From Kalymmatonema hyalinum WJT4-NPBG1 (GTDB lineage: Bacteria; Cyanobacteriota; Cyanobacteriia; Cyanobacteriales; Nostocaceae), in contig JAHHIB010000007.1 in assembly GCA_019359075.1 (NCBI GenBank), positions 82,258-146,257 of the forward strand: DNA of 64,000 nucleotides, in the 5' to 3' direction. The translations under genes and the position numbers were made by a program. Every line of letters begins with the position of its first letter. Within the stretch, counting starts at the first letter, position 1. The notes beneath the pieces were generated by a model. The model made no database searches. It saw nothing but the letters and a program-made list of their open reading frames with translations, and had not been told where the DNA came from. Below, piece after piece: positions 9,764-18,496 of this stretch.

Positions 9764-9958
9764 CTAGGTCTTGGGTACAACAATCCCGTCTATAGAACCA
9801 TCGGTATTTATGTCTATTGGCGTGTTAGCTGGGACACCAGCATTATTGCCTGCGCTGAAAAAGAGGAAATCCTTCTGTGAAGTGTTGCCAAACATTTGGG
9901 TAATTGTTTCCACACTTCCATGATTGGTCAGTTTAGGTGCGTTGTAAGTTTTTTTCAT
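9764..9958 (-). CDS. Lasso peptide precursor (A), 64 residues
   Basis: The leader starts MKKTYNAPKLTNHGSVETIT and matches the lasso leader pattern recognised by the RRE protein: Y5, P8, L10, G14, and a Thr where cleavage is set. A strong AAGGAG site (9967-9972) lies 8 nt before this ATG, so the longer upstream frame is not used. With Thr20 at -2, the core starts at Met22, and Asp30 falls exactly at position 9, the usual ring acceptor. Starting at Gly24 instead puts Asp30 at position 7. The predicted core is about 41-43 residues, long for a lasso peptide, with GSIDGIVVPKT at the end and a terminal Thr for the neighbouring kinase. Confidence 0.88.
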   Translation of the reverse strand: MKKTYNAPKLTNHGSVETITQMFGNTSQKDFLFFSAGNNAGVPANTPIDINTDGSIDGIVVPKT

Positions 9959-9966
9959 GAGTTGAA

Positions 9967-9972
9967 CTCCTT
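9967..9972 (-). promoter_or_regulatory. Ribosome-binding site of the lasso precursor
   Basis: AAGGAG on the minus strand, 8 nt before the ATG at 9958. It decides the start of the short precursor within a longer open frame. Confidence 0.8.
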
Positions 9973-10095
9973 GTTGTCTATCCACTGTGACGACTTGTTG
10001 GTTGTGGTAGTGCTCCCTGCTCATTGGACTTACGGTGTGTCTTGGTCTTATAAATGATTTATTAAGCCAATCTACAACCTGCCAAGAGGTTGGAC

Positions 10096-12123
10096 TTACG
10101 GCATCAGTTGGTTGTAGTCGAACCACAAAGCCAAAATAACTGCCTGCCAAACTGCCATGCTGTCTTCATCACTGGCTTTGTTACCATCGCAGAGCAATCG
10201 CTGATATGCTCCTTGCAAAACATCTAAATTAATGTAATTTTCAAGACTGCCTAATTTGTCGCGCACGATCTCTTCCAAAAGTTGGCGATCGCGGTTGAGG
10301 AGTCCGTCAGTGAAATTTGGCGATAGATCCGCTTTTCCCGCACGCCATTGAACTTCTTTTGGCAAGATCCCCTCTAAGGCGCGCCTCATCACTATCCGAC
10401 CCCATCCTTGGTACAGCTTGTGCTCTGAGGGCAATGCCAGACAAAATTCAATGAGTCGTTTGTCCATGAATGGATGACGGGCTTCCAGAGAAAACATTGC
10501 CGCATATTGATCCATCAGTTCTAAGGTGTAACCCAGTAATCCATGGTTGAGAGTAAGCCATTGCTCCTCTCTAACGGTAAGGGGTTGTTTAGGGGAGCTT
10601 TCCAATTTCTGGATACGCTCATCTAGTCCAATACGCTTTGCAAAGTTACGATTGACTAAGGGAGTCTGGCAGGCTACAGAACTGAGAGATTTTTCTTGTT
10701 TATACTGCCGCTGCCACCATTGCCACATTGCTTCTGGGACCAGATATTTGAGTCCGTGCTGCAAAATCAACTTTTTGCGCGAAACACCAAAATGCTTGTG
10801 GATTTGCTGCACCGCCTTGGCAAACGCTATCCAACGCCACCCCTTTGCCAAATCCTTGAGGTATGGCAGACCATGACTCACAAGTATAGTATAACATGAG
10901 ACATTAAAGTTTTTCGCAACAGCTTTGGCTTCCTGTATAAAACTTTGCCAATTTCCTTGGCGTGCCAGTTCAGTGAGTCTCATAGAACCGTGACTGACTG
11001 TGGTGTCGCCATCAAAACCATCGAGGCTAATTCGCAGTCCCAGTTTTTTAATAGTTTTGTTCAAATGCCAAGGATAAAAATGACTGGGTCCTAGTAGAGC
11101 TTCATCTTCGTACTGGAAAATCTCATCTAGGTTAGATAATGGACCAAACTCGTCTCCATGAACGTAGTGAGAAATGAACCCCCCCTGCTCCAACACTGCG
11201 TTAATGTAGGGGCGTTCGTCGCACTCTGTTATTTTATCAAAAATACTTGATATTGTGTGTAAATTGGTACTATTTTGCGTCAGTAAATCCCGAGCTACAC
11301 AGGTCACCGCAGAAGAATCTAATCCACCGCTCAAGTGGCTGACGATGGGAAAGGCGCTCCGCATGCGACAACTTACAGCCTCTGTGAAGATTTTGCGAAA
11401 TTCCTCTGCATAAGCTTCATGAGAAGCTAACCGGATTTCATGATCGGGGTTAAGTGACCAGTAAGACCATGACCTGATACCAGACTGGTTTACCACCATA
11501 CTGTGGGCAGGGGGAAGCCGCATAATGTCTTGGTAAATCGTGATGGCTTTGTCTTCCATCATCAATGCCAAGTAGTCGGCAATCCTGACCTCATTCAAGC
11601 GGCGTGGTACTTGCGGCAAACTAACGAGTGCTTTTATTTCAGAGGCAAAGAGAAAGGCTTTACCTGCTTGATGATAGTAGTAAAAGGGCTTGACTCCAAA
11701 ATGGTCTCTAGCACAAAAAAGTTTCTGCTTGCGCTTATCCCAAATGGTGAAGGCAAAGTCACCTAAAAGATGTTCTGGACATTGCTCGCCCCATCTTTCA
11801 TAAGCCGTCAAAATCAACTGGCTATCTGTGATTTTTTCGGGTGGACAGTTATCAAACTGTAAAGCAGAGATAAGTTCATCGCGATTATCTATGCGTGCAT
11901 CGCACGTCATAACTATATCGCAAGTTAGATTGACGAGAGGTAACTTTTCTATGAGGGATTCGGGTGTTGTCCATAGCATCCGATGTCCAAAACCAACAGA
12001 TCCATCAACCCAAATGTCTGAAACATCAGGTCCCCGATGCGCCAAAATATCAATCATCTGCCCCAAGTCTGCACTGTCTACAGGGCGACTATCAAGGTAA
12101 TATATACCGATAATGCCGCTCAT
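10096..12123 (-). CDS. Lasso cyclase, asparagine synthetase B homologue (C)
   Basis: This 675-residue protein has an N-terminal glutamine-amidotransferase-like domain and a C-terminal synthetase domain with the PP-loop HLSGGLDSSAVT (near 264-275). The second residue is Ser rather than the catalytic Cys of a glutaminase (MSGIIG), as in lasso cyclases, which use ATP to adenylate the ring Asp/Glu and let the core N-terminus attack it. It overlaps the B2 gene by 4 nt and is followed by the precursor, the usual lasso order. The C-terminus ends FDYNQLMP, and a broken duplicate of this end lies at 9632-9740. Confidence 0.93.
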   Translation of the reverse strand: MSGIIGIYYLDSRPVDSADLGQMIDILAHRGPDVSDIWVDGSVGFGHRMLWTTPESLIEKLPLVNLTCDIVMTCDARIDNRDELISALQFDNCPPEKITDSQLILTAYERWGEQCPEHLLGDFAFTIWDKRKQKLFCARDHFGVKPFYYYHQAGKAFLFASEIKALVSLPQVPRRLNEVRIADYLALMMEDKAITIYQDIMRLPPAHSMVVNQSGIRSWSYWSLNPDHEIRLASHEAYAEEFRKIFTEAVSCRMRSAFPIVSHLSGGLDSSAVTCVARDLLTQNSTNLHTISSIFDKITECDERPYINAVLEQGGFISHYVHGDEFGPLSNLDEIFQYEDEALLGPSHFYPWHLNKTIKKLGLRISLDGFDGDTTVSHGSMRLTELARQGNWQSFIQEAKAVAKNFNVSCYTILVSHGLPYLKDLAKGWRWIAFAKAVQQIHKHFGVSRKKLILQHGLKYLVPEAMWQWWQRQYKQEKSLSSVACQTPLVNRNFAKRIGLDERIQKLESSPKQPLTVREEQWLTLNHGLLGYTLELMDQYAAMFSLEARHPFMDKRLIEFCLALPSEHKLYQGWGRIVMRRALEGILPKEVQWRAGKADLSPNFTDGLLNRDRQLLEEIVRDKLGSLENYINLDVLQGAYQRLLCDGNKASDEDSMAVWQAVILALWFDYNQLMP

Positions 12124-12572
12124 AATTTGACTCCTTCAAGAGATGGCAGTGGGATAAACCGAGAAAGGTCTGGAAGATAGCCGATCGCAACCCTTCCCTG
12201 ATACTCTATCCAAGCGTGAGCCTCTAGCTTTCCTCCCTCTCCTTTAGCAACACCTATGCGAAGTTCAGGAGTATGACCGTGGTAATTCATCAGTACTTGA
12301 GCCGTCAAAGCACGGGCTAGACACTTAACACCACCTGGCATATAGCGGCTGGTTGCGTTCACAGCCCAGACAATCTTGCTTGCGGAAATTTGGCTTTTAT
12401 CCTCAGGAGAAAGCAGAAAATTTGGTTTGCTAATCTTTTGCAGAAGCTTCAGTAAATTCCGAAAGGGTAAAAGCCATAGCCCCAGCCTCATTGCTGCCAG
12501 TAAAACAAAGGTGATAGCTAAAAGCTGGCGATCCCCCTTAGAAAGCTTGAAAAAGCTACGCAGCCGTCTCAT
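12120..12572 (-). CDS. Lasso peptide leader protease, transglutaminase-like (B2)
   Basis: A 150-residue protein of the lasso B2 (transglutaminase-like cysteine protease) family. The catalytic triad is visible: Cys in GGVKCLARAL (about residue 84), His in LEAHAWIEYQG (about 118) and Asp in YLPDLSRF (about 134). A hydrophobic N-terminal stretch (LLAITFVLLAAMRLGLWLL) may touch the membrane. It cleaves the leader from the precursor bound by B1. It overlaps B1 by 17 nt and the cyclase by 4 nt, which points to translational coupling. Confidence 0.92.
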   Translation of the reverse strand: MRRLRSFFKLSKGDRQLLAITFVLLAAMRLGLWLLPFRNLLKLLQKISKPNFLLSPEDKSQISASKIVWAVNATSRYMPGGVKCLARALTAQVLMNYHGHTPELRIGVAKGEGGKLEAHAWIEYQGRVAIGYLPDLSRFIPLPSLEGVKL

Positions 12573-12873
12573 TCTTAACCTCTATTAGCCCTGCATCTTT
12601 CAAATTGTCTAGCAGTGCCAACAGATCGTTCATGCAAACTTCTGGTTCAACTTCATACTCTTCCAGAAGCACCTGCTTAAGATCTTTCACAAACTTGGGT
12701 TGCTCAATCAAATTCCAAATTCGCGCTCCCGCTTCATTCAGACCGTGGTATACACCTGATTTGAGATTCAGGATGACCGCTTCGCCGCCGAGATCGGAAG
12801 ATATTTGCTCTACAGCAGCTACTACTATAGACGATTCTGAAATTTCGTACTTTAGTTGTTTTGAAATCATCAT
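12556..12873 (-). CDS. PqqD-type RiPP recognition element protein (B1)
   Basis: This 105-residue PqqD fold protein contains the characteristic GGEAVILNLKSGVYHGLNEAG segment in its first half and the helix pair ARIWNLIEQP ... DLLALLDNLKDAGLIEV. In lasso clusters this RRE protein binds the YxxP region of the leader and delivers it to B2. It is the first gene of the run. Two tandem ATGs occur at the start; the first is used here. Confidence 0.92.
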   Translation of the reverse strand: MMISKQLKYEISESSIVVAAVEQISSDLGGEAVILNLKSGVYHGLNEAGARIWNLIEQPKFVKDLKQVLLEEYEVEPEVCMNDLLALLDNLKDAGLIEVKNETAA

Positions 12874-13402
12874 AGCTGAAGTCTATTATCGATGTGTAAT
12901 TCTGCTATGGCTACCCAAATAGCACCTTGCCTAAACAAGGCACACTGCCAATATTTGAAGGTTTCTACCGATATAAGTGATGCAACGGATGCATCCACTT
13001 ATAAAACTTCCCTGAAATTAAAGTATTTGCAATTCTGAATGTATAGCTGCGTTTACTATTACGCAGTGGTAGATTCCTACTTAAATAACCAAGCCTGTGT
13101 ATAAACTTTGGAGATGCTTCTTTTCCTACCTATCCTAGTACAGGATACATTTTTTTACTCAACTTATCCGCAAGTTTATCAAAACAACACATTGAAATTA
13201 ATTTTGTCTAAATTTTAATGTAGAACCTTGATTATAGGAAGTCTGCTTATTCTTCGAGACAAATATTAAGTTGCTGCTAGCCGAAAGATTCTTTGAGCGG
13301 GTAAAGCTAGGCCAGAGAAAAGTTCTACGTACACTATGAATGCCAATTGTTATAAACTATGGTATCTGGCTGTATGAAGGTAAAGTTATGATAAGTCAGT
13401 TC
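12874..13402. other. Promoter-side spacer of the lasso cluster
   Basis: There is no convincing gene in these 529 bases. They contain the likely promoter of the lasso operon. A near-perfect palindrome, TATAAGTGATGCA against TGCATCCACTTATA (12972-13002), lies about 100 bp upstream of the B1 start and could be an operator or a hairpin. A smaller palindrome, TATCCTAGTACAGGATA, is at about 13126-13145. Confidence 0.5.
12972..13002. promoter_or_regulatory. Palindrome upstream of the lasso operon
   Basis: The arms are TATAAGTGATGCA and TGCATCCACTTATA, with one bulged base and a short centre. No plus-strand gene ends here, so a regulatory role for the leftward lasso operon is as likely as a terminator role. 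Confidence 0.35.
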
Positions 13403-13650
13403 TTATTGAGAGCTTACATCATTAAGTAAAGCTATCCACATATCTGGTGGCTCAGAGTAGTAATCAATTTCCTCGACTTGATAGCGGCAAGATTGAGACC
13501 CGTTATATAAGATGATGTAATCGCCGCGTTTGATACCTTTACCCTGTCCTGTCATGTAACCTTTCGCCTGGTTATCAGCTAGTTCAAAAACATAGTCACG
13601 TCCACCGAGGTATTGGGTATAGTCGTAGGTCTTAGTTTGAGAGTGTTTGG
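13403..13650 (-). CDS. Small conserved cyanobacterial-type protein of unknown function
   Basis: The open frame extends to 13870, but only its last 80 or so residues look coding: YDYTQYLGGRDYVFEL, then GYMTGQGKGIKRGDYIIL and YRIEEIDYY-like VEEIDYYSEPPDMWIALL. This composition resembles small soluble beta-rich cyanobacterial hypotheticals. The upstream part is rich in Phe, Leu and Tyr with low-complexity character and is probably non-coding. No clear ATG is seen near 13650, so the start is uncertain and the gene may be 5'-truncated. No function is proposed. Confidence 0.5.
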
Positions 13651-14155
13651 TTTTCTTTAGTAGAAACTTATATAACGATAAGAAAATAATATTAAGGTTG
13701 ATCCCTGACCTGATATATGGCATAAGTGATTGGCAAAAAAATAGTGTTGACACTAAAGAATTTTTTCTGTAAAAAGCGGGAAATATCAAACGATGGGGTT
13801 CATCACAATAATTCTCGGTCAAAGCTAAATAGTACGATAGATATTTTAATCTAATGTTTGCAATGAACAAACAGTTGAACTACTTAAAATACCAAGGCAA
13901 ACACATGAAAATTGCAGCAGGATTTAACGTGGTCTAGGGTGTAAGCGTGCTGCTAGCAACCAAAATCTATTGCATACCGCCAAAATCGATACTCCCTCTT
14001 GTTGTCCCTAAACCCTTACTACCCCCTGTGTGCTTGATACTCGCTGCAATATTTCAATTTTCAAGTGGGATTTCTGGTATTTGCCGGAAAACATTTGTCA
14101 AAGTACTTGACACTACCCCAGGAGTCGCTGCTATATTATGTAAGGATGAAATCGT

Positions 14156-14227
14156 TGGGGCGTAGCCAAGTGGTAAGGCAGCGGGTTTTGGTCCCGCCAT
14201 CCCTAGGTTCGAATCCTAGCGCCCCAG
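14156..14227 (+). tRNA. trnQ: tRNA-Gln (anticodon TTG)
   Basis: A 72-nt cloverleaf. The acceptor TGGGGCG pairs with CGCCCCA followed by discriminator G. The anticodon stem GCGGG/CCCGC encloses TTTTGGT with anticodon TTG. The T arm is CCTAGGTTCGAATCCTAG. No CCA is encoded. Confidence 0.97.
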
Positions 14228-14234
14228 TGTCATA

Positions 14235-14265
14235 AAGGGTAGGCTGTGAAGTCTACCCTTTTGCT
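14235..14265 (+). terminator. Rho-independent-type terminator after tRNA-Gln
   Basis: The hairpin AAGGGTAG ... CTACCCTT is followed by TTGCTTTTT, a few bases after the tRNA end. Confidence 0.75.
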
Positions 14266-14559
14266 TTTTCCATTCTTCCTTACTCAGCAGTCAACATGAA
14301 ATTGATGTGTAAGTGTCATCTGTAGTGAAGGCTGTCTTGCCTGCGGCACGCAAGAGCGGCTGTACCGTGCGACGTCCGTAGGAGGCACGCTAAAACGCTC
14401 ACTAGGAAACCGTCAAGTCAATGTTGACAAACCCCCCATAGGAACTTCTACAGGCGATCGCTCGTATACTCCCAAAAAATCGCCCTTGTGGCAACCCCTC
14501 CCCCGTTTCACAAACGAACGGGGCAGCTGATCTTCAAGCTGTTGGGCAGTAGGATACCT

Positions 14560-14668
14560 TATACACGCGTTGCACTCAAAGATAGTACTTTCCTCACCCC
14601 TCTCGCAAGTTGGGAGACGGGAAGGGGTGAGGGGAGGGTCCTACTTCGCCAATGCAACGCGCGTATTA
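14560..14668. repeat. Nested palindromic (MITE-like) repeat
   Basis: The outer arms TATACACGCGTTGCA and TGCAACGCGCGTATTA enclose an inner pair CCTCACCCC/GGGGTGAGG. The nested, self-complementary layout is typical of non-autonomous cyanobacterial repeats. Confidence 0.6.
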
Positions 14669-14692
14669 CTTGATGGCAGCAACTACCCACAT

Positions 14693-14721
14693 AAAGGCGA
14701 TGGCGAAGCGCCATCGCCTTT
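14693..14721. repeat. Perfect 13-bp hairpin repeat
   Basis: AAAGGCGATGGCG, a three-base loop, then CGCCATCGCCTTT. It has the form of a common cyanobacterial intergenic repeat. Confidence 0.65.
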
Positions 14722-15306
14722 AAACAAGAGCCTAATGTATTCAGTAGCACTAGAATTTCTGGTGTATACCTATGATAAGAAAGTCAAATCGATACCACTG
14801 GGTTTTATCCGGAAAAGTCTCAAGTGCATAAGAAGAATGTACTAAACAAGATAAATGTCAAACAAGTACTATTCGACACATATCTAAACAGAGGTTTGTG
14901 CCTGATTAAGTATTTCAACATTGAGTTTCTTAAATTTATTATGAACAGATTAACCCTTATACCAACAGCATGGTCACTCTATATAAAATCTTCATATTAT
15001 GTACTTGAAATATAAATAACTTACAAAATTTTTCAATGTAATGGTACTGTATCTATAAATGCATCGCTCCAGTCTTATCAGTATTTTTTTTAGACTTCAG
15101 ACAGGGTAACGTATCTATCACTTGGTTTATGACAAAGCTCAATTTGCCCTCTTAAGTGTCAAAACTATGTGATTCGCTAACATGTTCATTAACCTTTGTG
15201 CGTGTGTTGAATAACTTGGCAATCGAACACACTTAATTATGTATGCCAGGATTGAATCGAGGCGTGCAACCACGTAAAACCATAAGTTAGACAAGTTACT
15301 AAGCCT

Positions 15307-17523
15307 ATGCTGAAGTCAGACAGACATCCTCACCCGTTGTCACAAGCCTACACAGCCCAGTCGAATGAAGAAGGTGGATTGAATCTGGGTCAAGTTGGAG
15401 CAACTCTACGCCGTCGCGCCTTGTTGATTGCTGGTGTAACAGGCGTGGTGGCTACAGCTGCGGTGTTGAAGGCAGAAACAGATCCTCCAGTGTATCAAGG
15501 CAAGTTTGAGATTCTCACTAAGCCTGTGACTGGTGAAAGTCGGGCAGTATCCAATGTCCCTCAAACCCTAGGCTCACAAGAAGGGATAGCACCTCCTGAG
15601 CAAGTCGTACAGACAACGATCAAAGTTTTAGAGAGTCGTGCGATACTAGACCCGGTGATCAAGAAGCTTCAGGAGAAATATCAGACAAAATATCCAAAGC
15701 TGGACTACGACTTAATCGCTAGTATTTTACAAATACAAGCCCAACAGCAAAATATTTTAGAAGTCGGATTTAAAAGTCCAGATCCGGAACTAGTAAGCGA
15801 TGTTTTAACATTAGTGAAAGATGCCTATGTGCAATATAGCCTGGAAGAGCGTCAAGACGAAGTTAAGCAGGCAATAAAGTTTGTTGATGAACAAAAACAG
15901 CCTTTAGACGAGCGCGTTAAAGCCTGGCAACAAAGACTGCGAATCATTCGACAAAAGAATAATTTGGTAGAACCAGCACAAAAAGCTCAAGAAATATCTA
16001 ATCAGGTTGCTACTTTAACGCAACAGCGAGCAGAAAATCGTGTGCAGCTAGAGCAAATGCGAGCAACCTATGAGGACTTGAAACGGGAGTTAGCGCAACA
16101 GCCAGGTGAAAGGGCTGGAAATTCAGTGCTGAGCGAAAATCCTCGCTATCAAAAGATACTCGATCAAATTCAAACAGTGGACATTGAGGTTAAAAAAGGT
16201 GCAGCAAAATTAACAAATGACAACCCCAGTCTGCAGTTTTTGCAGGAGCAGAAAGCAAACTTACTGCCAATGTTGACTGGGGAAGAGAACCGCGTGAAAA
16301 GAGATTATGAAAGTCGTATCCGGACACTGGAAGCACGTGATAAATCTTTGGGGGAAAAAATTGATTCTTTCAATAAGTATCTTAGAGAGTTAGCAGTCAC
16401 GATCCGTGAATACGATGACATTCAGCGGGAATTAAAGATTGCCACGGATGGTCTGACTCAATTTTCAACTAAAAAACAAGCATTGCAGATTGAGCAAGCT
16501 CAAAGGTTACCATCTTGGAAATTACTCGACCCCCAACTCCAGGAAGTGAAAGAACCAAAGGCTGTCGCAGACAGTACCAAACGTAACTTAGCTTTGGGGA
16601 CAATGTTAGGTTTGCTGTTGGGTACAGGTGCAGCTTTAGTTGCGGATAAACTCAGTAATGTCCTATATTCTTCTAAAGACCTCAAGGAAGCGACAGGATT
16701 ACCACTATTAGGAGTCGTTCCCTTAAGAAAAGAACTTGGAACATTAGCTTGGCAAGAAGCAGCTGGTGGATTACAACAAGCAGCTCGAGCCTCGTTTTTT
16801 GAAGTATTTCGCTCTCTTTACACTAATATTCTTCTTCTTGGCTCGGATACACCGATCCGTTCACTGGTTATTAGTTCGGCGGCAGAAGAAGATGGTAAGA
16901 CGACTGTGGCAATACACCTAGCGCTTGCAGCTGCAGCAATGGGGCAACGAGTTCTACTGGTAGATGCTAATCTCCGCTCTCCCACAGTCCACAATCGCGT
17001 AGGTCTGATGAATATTCAGGGATTGACCGATGTCATTTCACAAGACCTAGACTGGAACAACGTGATTGAGCGATCGCCCTTAGAGGACAACCTGTTTGTC
17101 CTCAGTGCTGGTCCAATTCCCCCTGATCCAATCAGGTTGGTTGCGTCTCAGAAAATGCAGGATCTGATGAGCGAGTTACAAGGCGCTTTTGATTTAGTGA
17201 TTTATGACACACCGCCTCTCGTAGGATTTGCTGATGCTAACCTGCTGGCTGCTAATACCAATGGACTTATACTAGTCGCTGGATTGGGCAATCTCAAACG
17301 TACTATCTTCCAGCAAGCATTAGAAGAACTCCAAGTATCTGGCACACCGATTTTAGGGGTGATCGCTAATAAATCCAAAGATGCCACGCCAGCCTCATAT
17401 AGCTATTACCAGCAGTATTACAAGCACAGCACGAGCGGCGAAAGAAGTAGAGACGATAGCATTAACGTCAGTCATTCCACATCAAACTCATCTTCTTTTA
17501 GAAACAGTGGAAGAAACTCATAA
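15307..17523 (+). CDS. Wzc-like polysaccharide co-polymerase with bacterial tyrosine kinase domain
   Basis: A 738-residue fusion. The N-terminal Wzz domain has a membrane segment near residues 32-50 (RRRALLIAGVTGVVATAAVL), followed by a long periplasmic coiled-coil region (about 170-400) and a second membrane helix (LGTMLGLLLGTGAALVA). The cytoplasmic BY-kinase has Walker A SSAAEEDGKTTVA (about 520-532), Walker A' VLLVDANLR and Walker B VIYDTPPLVG. The tail carries a tyrosine cluster, SYSYYQQYYK (697-706), the usual autophosphorylation site. Such proteins control chain length and export of exopolysaccharide, so it probably works with the glycan genes at 1-5.4 kb although the lasso cluster lies between them. 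Confidence 0.92.
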   Translation: MLKSDRHPHPLSQAYTAQSNEEGGLNLGQVGATLRRRALLIAGVTGVVATAAVLKAETDPPVYQGKFEILTKPVTGESRAVSNVPQTLGSQEGIAPPEQVVQTTIKVLESRAILDPVIKKLQEKYQTKYPKLDYDLIASILQIQAQQQNILEVGFKSPDPELVSDVLTLVKDAYVQYSLEERQDEVKQAIKFVDEQKQPLDERVKAWQQRLRIIRQKNNLVEPAQKAQEISNQVATLTQQRAENRVQLEQMRATYEDLKRELAQQPGERAGNSVLSENPRYQKILDQIQTVDIEVKKGAAKLTNDNPSLQFLQEQKANLLPMLTGEENRVKRDYESRIRTLEARDKSLGEKIDSFNKYLRELAVTIREYDDIQRELKIATDGLTQFSTKKQALQIEQAQRLPSWKLLDPQLQEVKEPKAVADSTKRNLALGTMLGLLLGTGAALVADKLSNVLYSSKDLKEATGLPLLGVVPLRKELGTLAWQEAAGGLQQAARASFFEVFRSLYTNILLLGSDTPIRSLVISSAAEEDGKTTVAIHLALAAAAMGQRVLLVDANLRSPTVHNRVGLMNIQGLTDVISQDLDWNNVIERSPLEDNLFVLSAGPIPPDPIRLVASQKMQDLMSELQGAFDLVIYDTPPLVGFADANLLAANTNGLILVAGLGNLKRTIFQQALEELQVSGTPILGVIANKSKDATPASYSYYQQYYKHSTSGERSRDDSINVSHSTSNSSSFRNSGRNS

Positions 17524-17534
17524 GCAATAAGTTC

Positions 17535-17558
17535 GTAGTTGCGCTTGGGCGCAACTAC
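17535..17558 (+). terminator. Hairpin just after the BY-kinase gene
   Basis: GTAGTTGCGC, loop TTGG, GCGCAACTAC, 11 bp after the stop. The U-run is weak, so it is a candidate terminator only. Confidence 0.45.
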
Positions 17559-17737
17559 AATTCCATTGATACTTCATAAGTGCTAGAAGCGTGCGGATTT
17601 TTGCCTCATTGTTGGGTTCGGTGGGTAATACCGCCGCTTTGCTCGTTATCAGACCGCTAAGTCTTGGCAAAAAGATGGAGAAAGCTAGTTGCAACACGTA
17701 GTACTCTATTGAGAGCGTCAATATTAGACTCATAGTT

Positions 17738-18496
17738 ATGACAACCGCGCGAATTCATTCTTGGGTGACGTGTCCTCAACCGAATCCTCAAGCTTCCCTG
17801 CGTTTATTCTGTTTCCCCTACGCAGGTGGTAGTTCTCTGATTTTTCGTACATGGTCTCACAGTCTACCCACGACTGTTGAAGTGTGTCCCATCGAATTGC
17901 CAGGACGCGGAACACAGATGAAATTGCCTGCATTCACGCAGCTACAACCTCTAGTCCAAGCCATTGCTCCTGTTCTCCTACCACATTTAGACAAACCGTT
18001 TGCCTTTTTCGGTCACAGTATGGGTGCGCTCGTTAGCTTTGAGCTTGCCCGTCTACTGCGTAAAGAATATAATATTAGTCCAGTTCACCTGTTTGTGTCT
18101 GGTCGGCATGCCCCTCAAATCCCTGACACAAAGCCACCCGTCCACGCCCTTCCAGAACCTGAGTTCAAAGAGGAATTGCGCCGTCTCAATGGTACTCCGG
18201 AAGCGGTGCTGCAAAACGCCGAACTGATGCAACTTCTTGTCCCAATTTTACGAGCAGACTTTGCAGTTCTGGAAACCTATGTTTACACTACCGAGCCACC
18301 GCTGAACTGTCCTATCACTGCTTATGGTGGCTCAGAGGATGAAGAAGCGAGTTACGATGAACTCCAAGCCTGGCAGAAGCAAACAAATGCTGCATTTTCA
18401 CTACAGATGTTCACAGGCGATCATTTCTTCCTGCACTCAGCCCAATCACTGCTGCTGCAATCTCTTTCACAAGAACTACACAGGATTACCAGTTGA
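17738..18496 (+). CDS. Type II thioesterase (GrsT-like alpha/beta hydrolase)
   Basis: A 252-residue member of the thioesterase II family. It has FCFPYAGGSSLIFRTW at the N-terminus, IELPGRGTQMK, the nucleophile elbow FGHSMGALVSFE (Ser at about 94) and the catalytic His in TGDHFFLH (about 228). These enzymes remove mis-primed acyl groups from NRPS/PKS carrier proteins. No NRPS or PKS is present in the window, so its partner must be elsewhere or lost. A 2OG dioxygenase and a PLP enzyme follow on the same strand. Confidence 0.9.
   Translation: MTTARIHSWVTCPQPNPQASLRLFCFPYAGGSSLIFRTWSHSLPTTVEVCPIELPGRGTQMKLPAFTQLQPLVQAIAPVLLPHLDKPFAFFGHSMGALVSFELARLLRKEYNISPVHLFVSGRHAPQIPDTKPPVHALPEPEFKEELRRLNGTPEAVLQNAELMQLLVPILRADFAVLETYVYTTEPPLNCPITAYGGSEDEEASYDELQAWQKQTNAAFSLQMFTGDHFFLHSAQSLLLQSLSQELHRITS

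Larger units (their letters stand above)
14266..15306. other. Long intergenic stretch with nested palindromic repeats
   Basis: No gene is supported in these 1.04 kb; the short open frames have no coding character. It holds a 109-bp nested palindrome (14560-14668), a near-perfect hairpin (14693-14721) and, in its last 450 bases, AT-rich sequence that probably contains the promoter of the BY-kinase gene. Confidence 0.6.

Noticed and set aside
9959..10150. Upstream extension of the lasso precursor frame to 128 residues
   Set aside because: It runs through the cyclase stop region and lacks a leader-like start; the AAGGAG site fixes the start at 9958.
14488..15015. Several 60-90 codon frames in the tRNA to BY-kinase gap
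   Set aside because: They overlap palindromic repeats and have no ribosome-binding sites or recognisable motifs.
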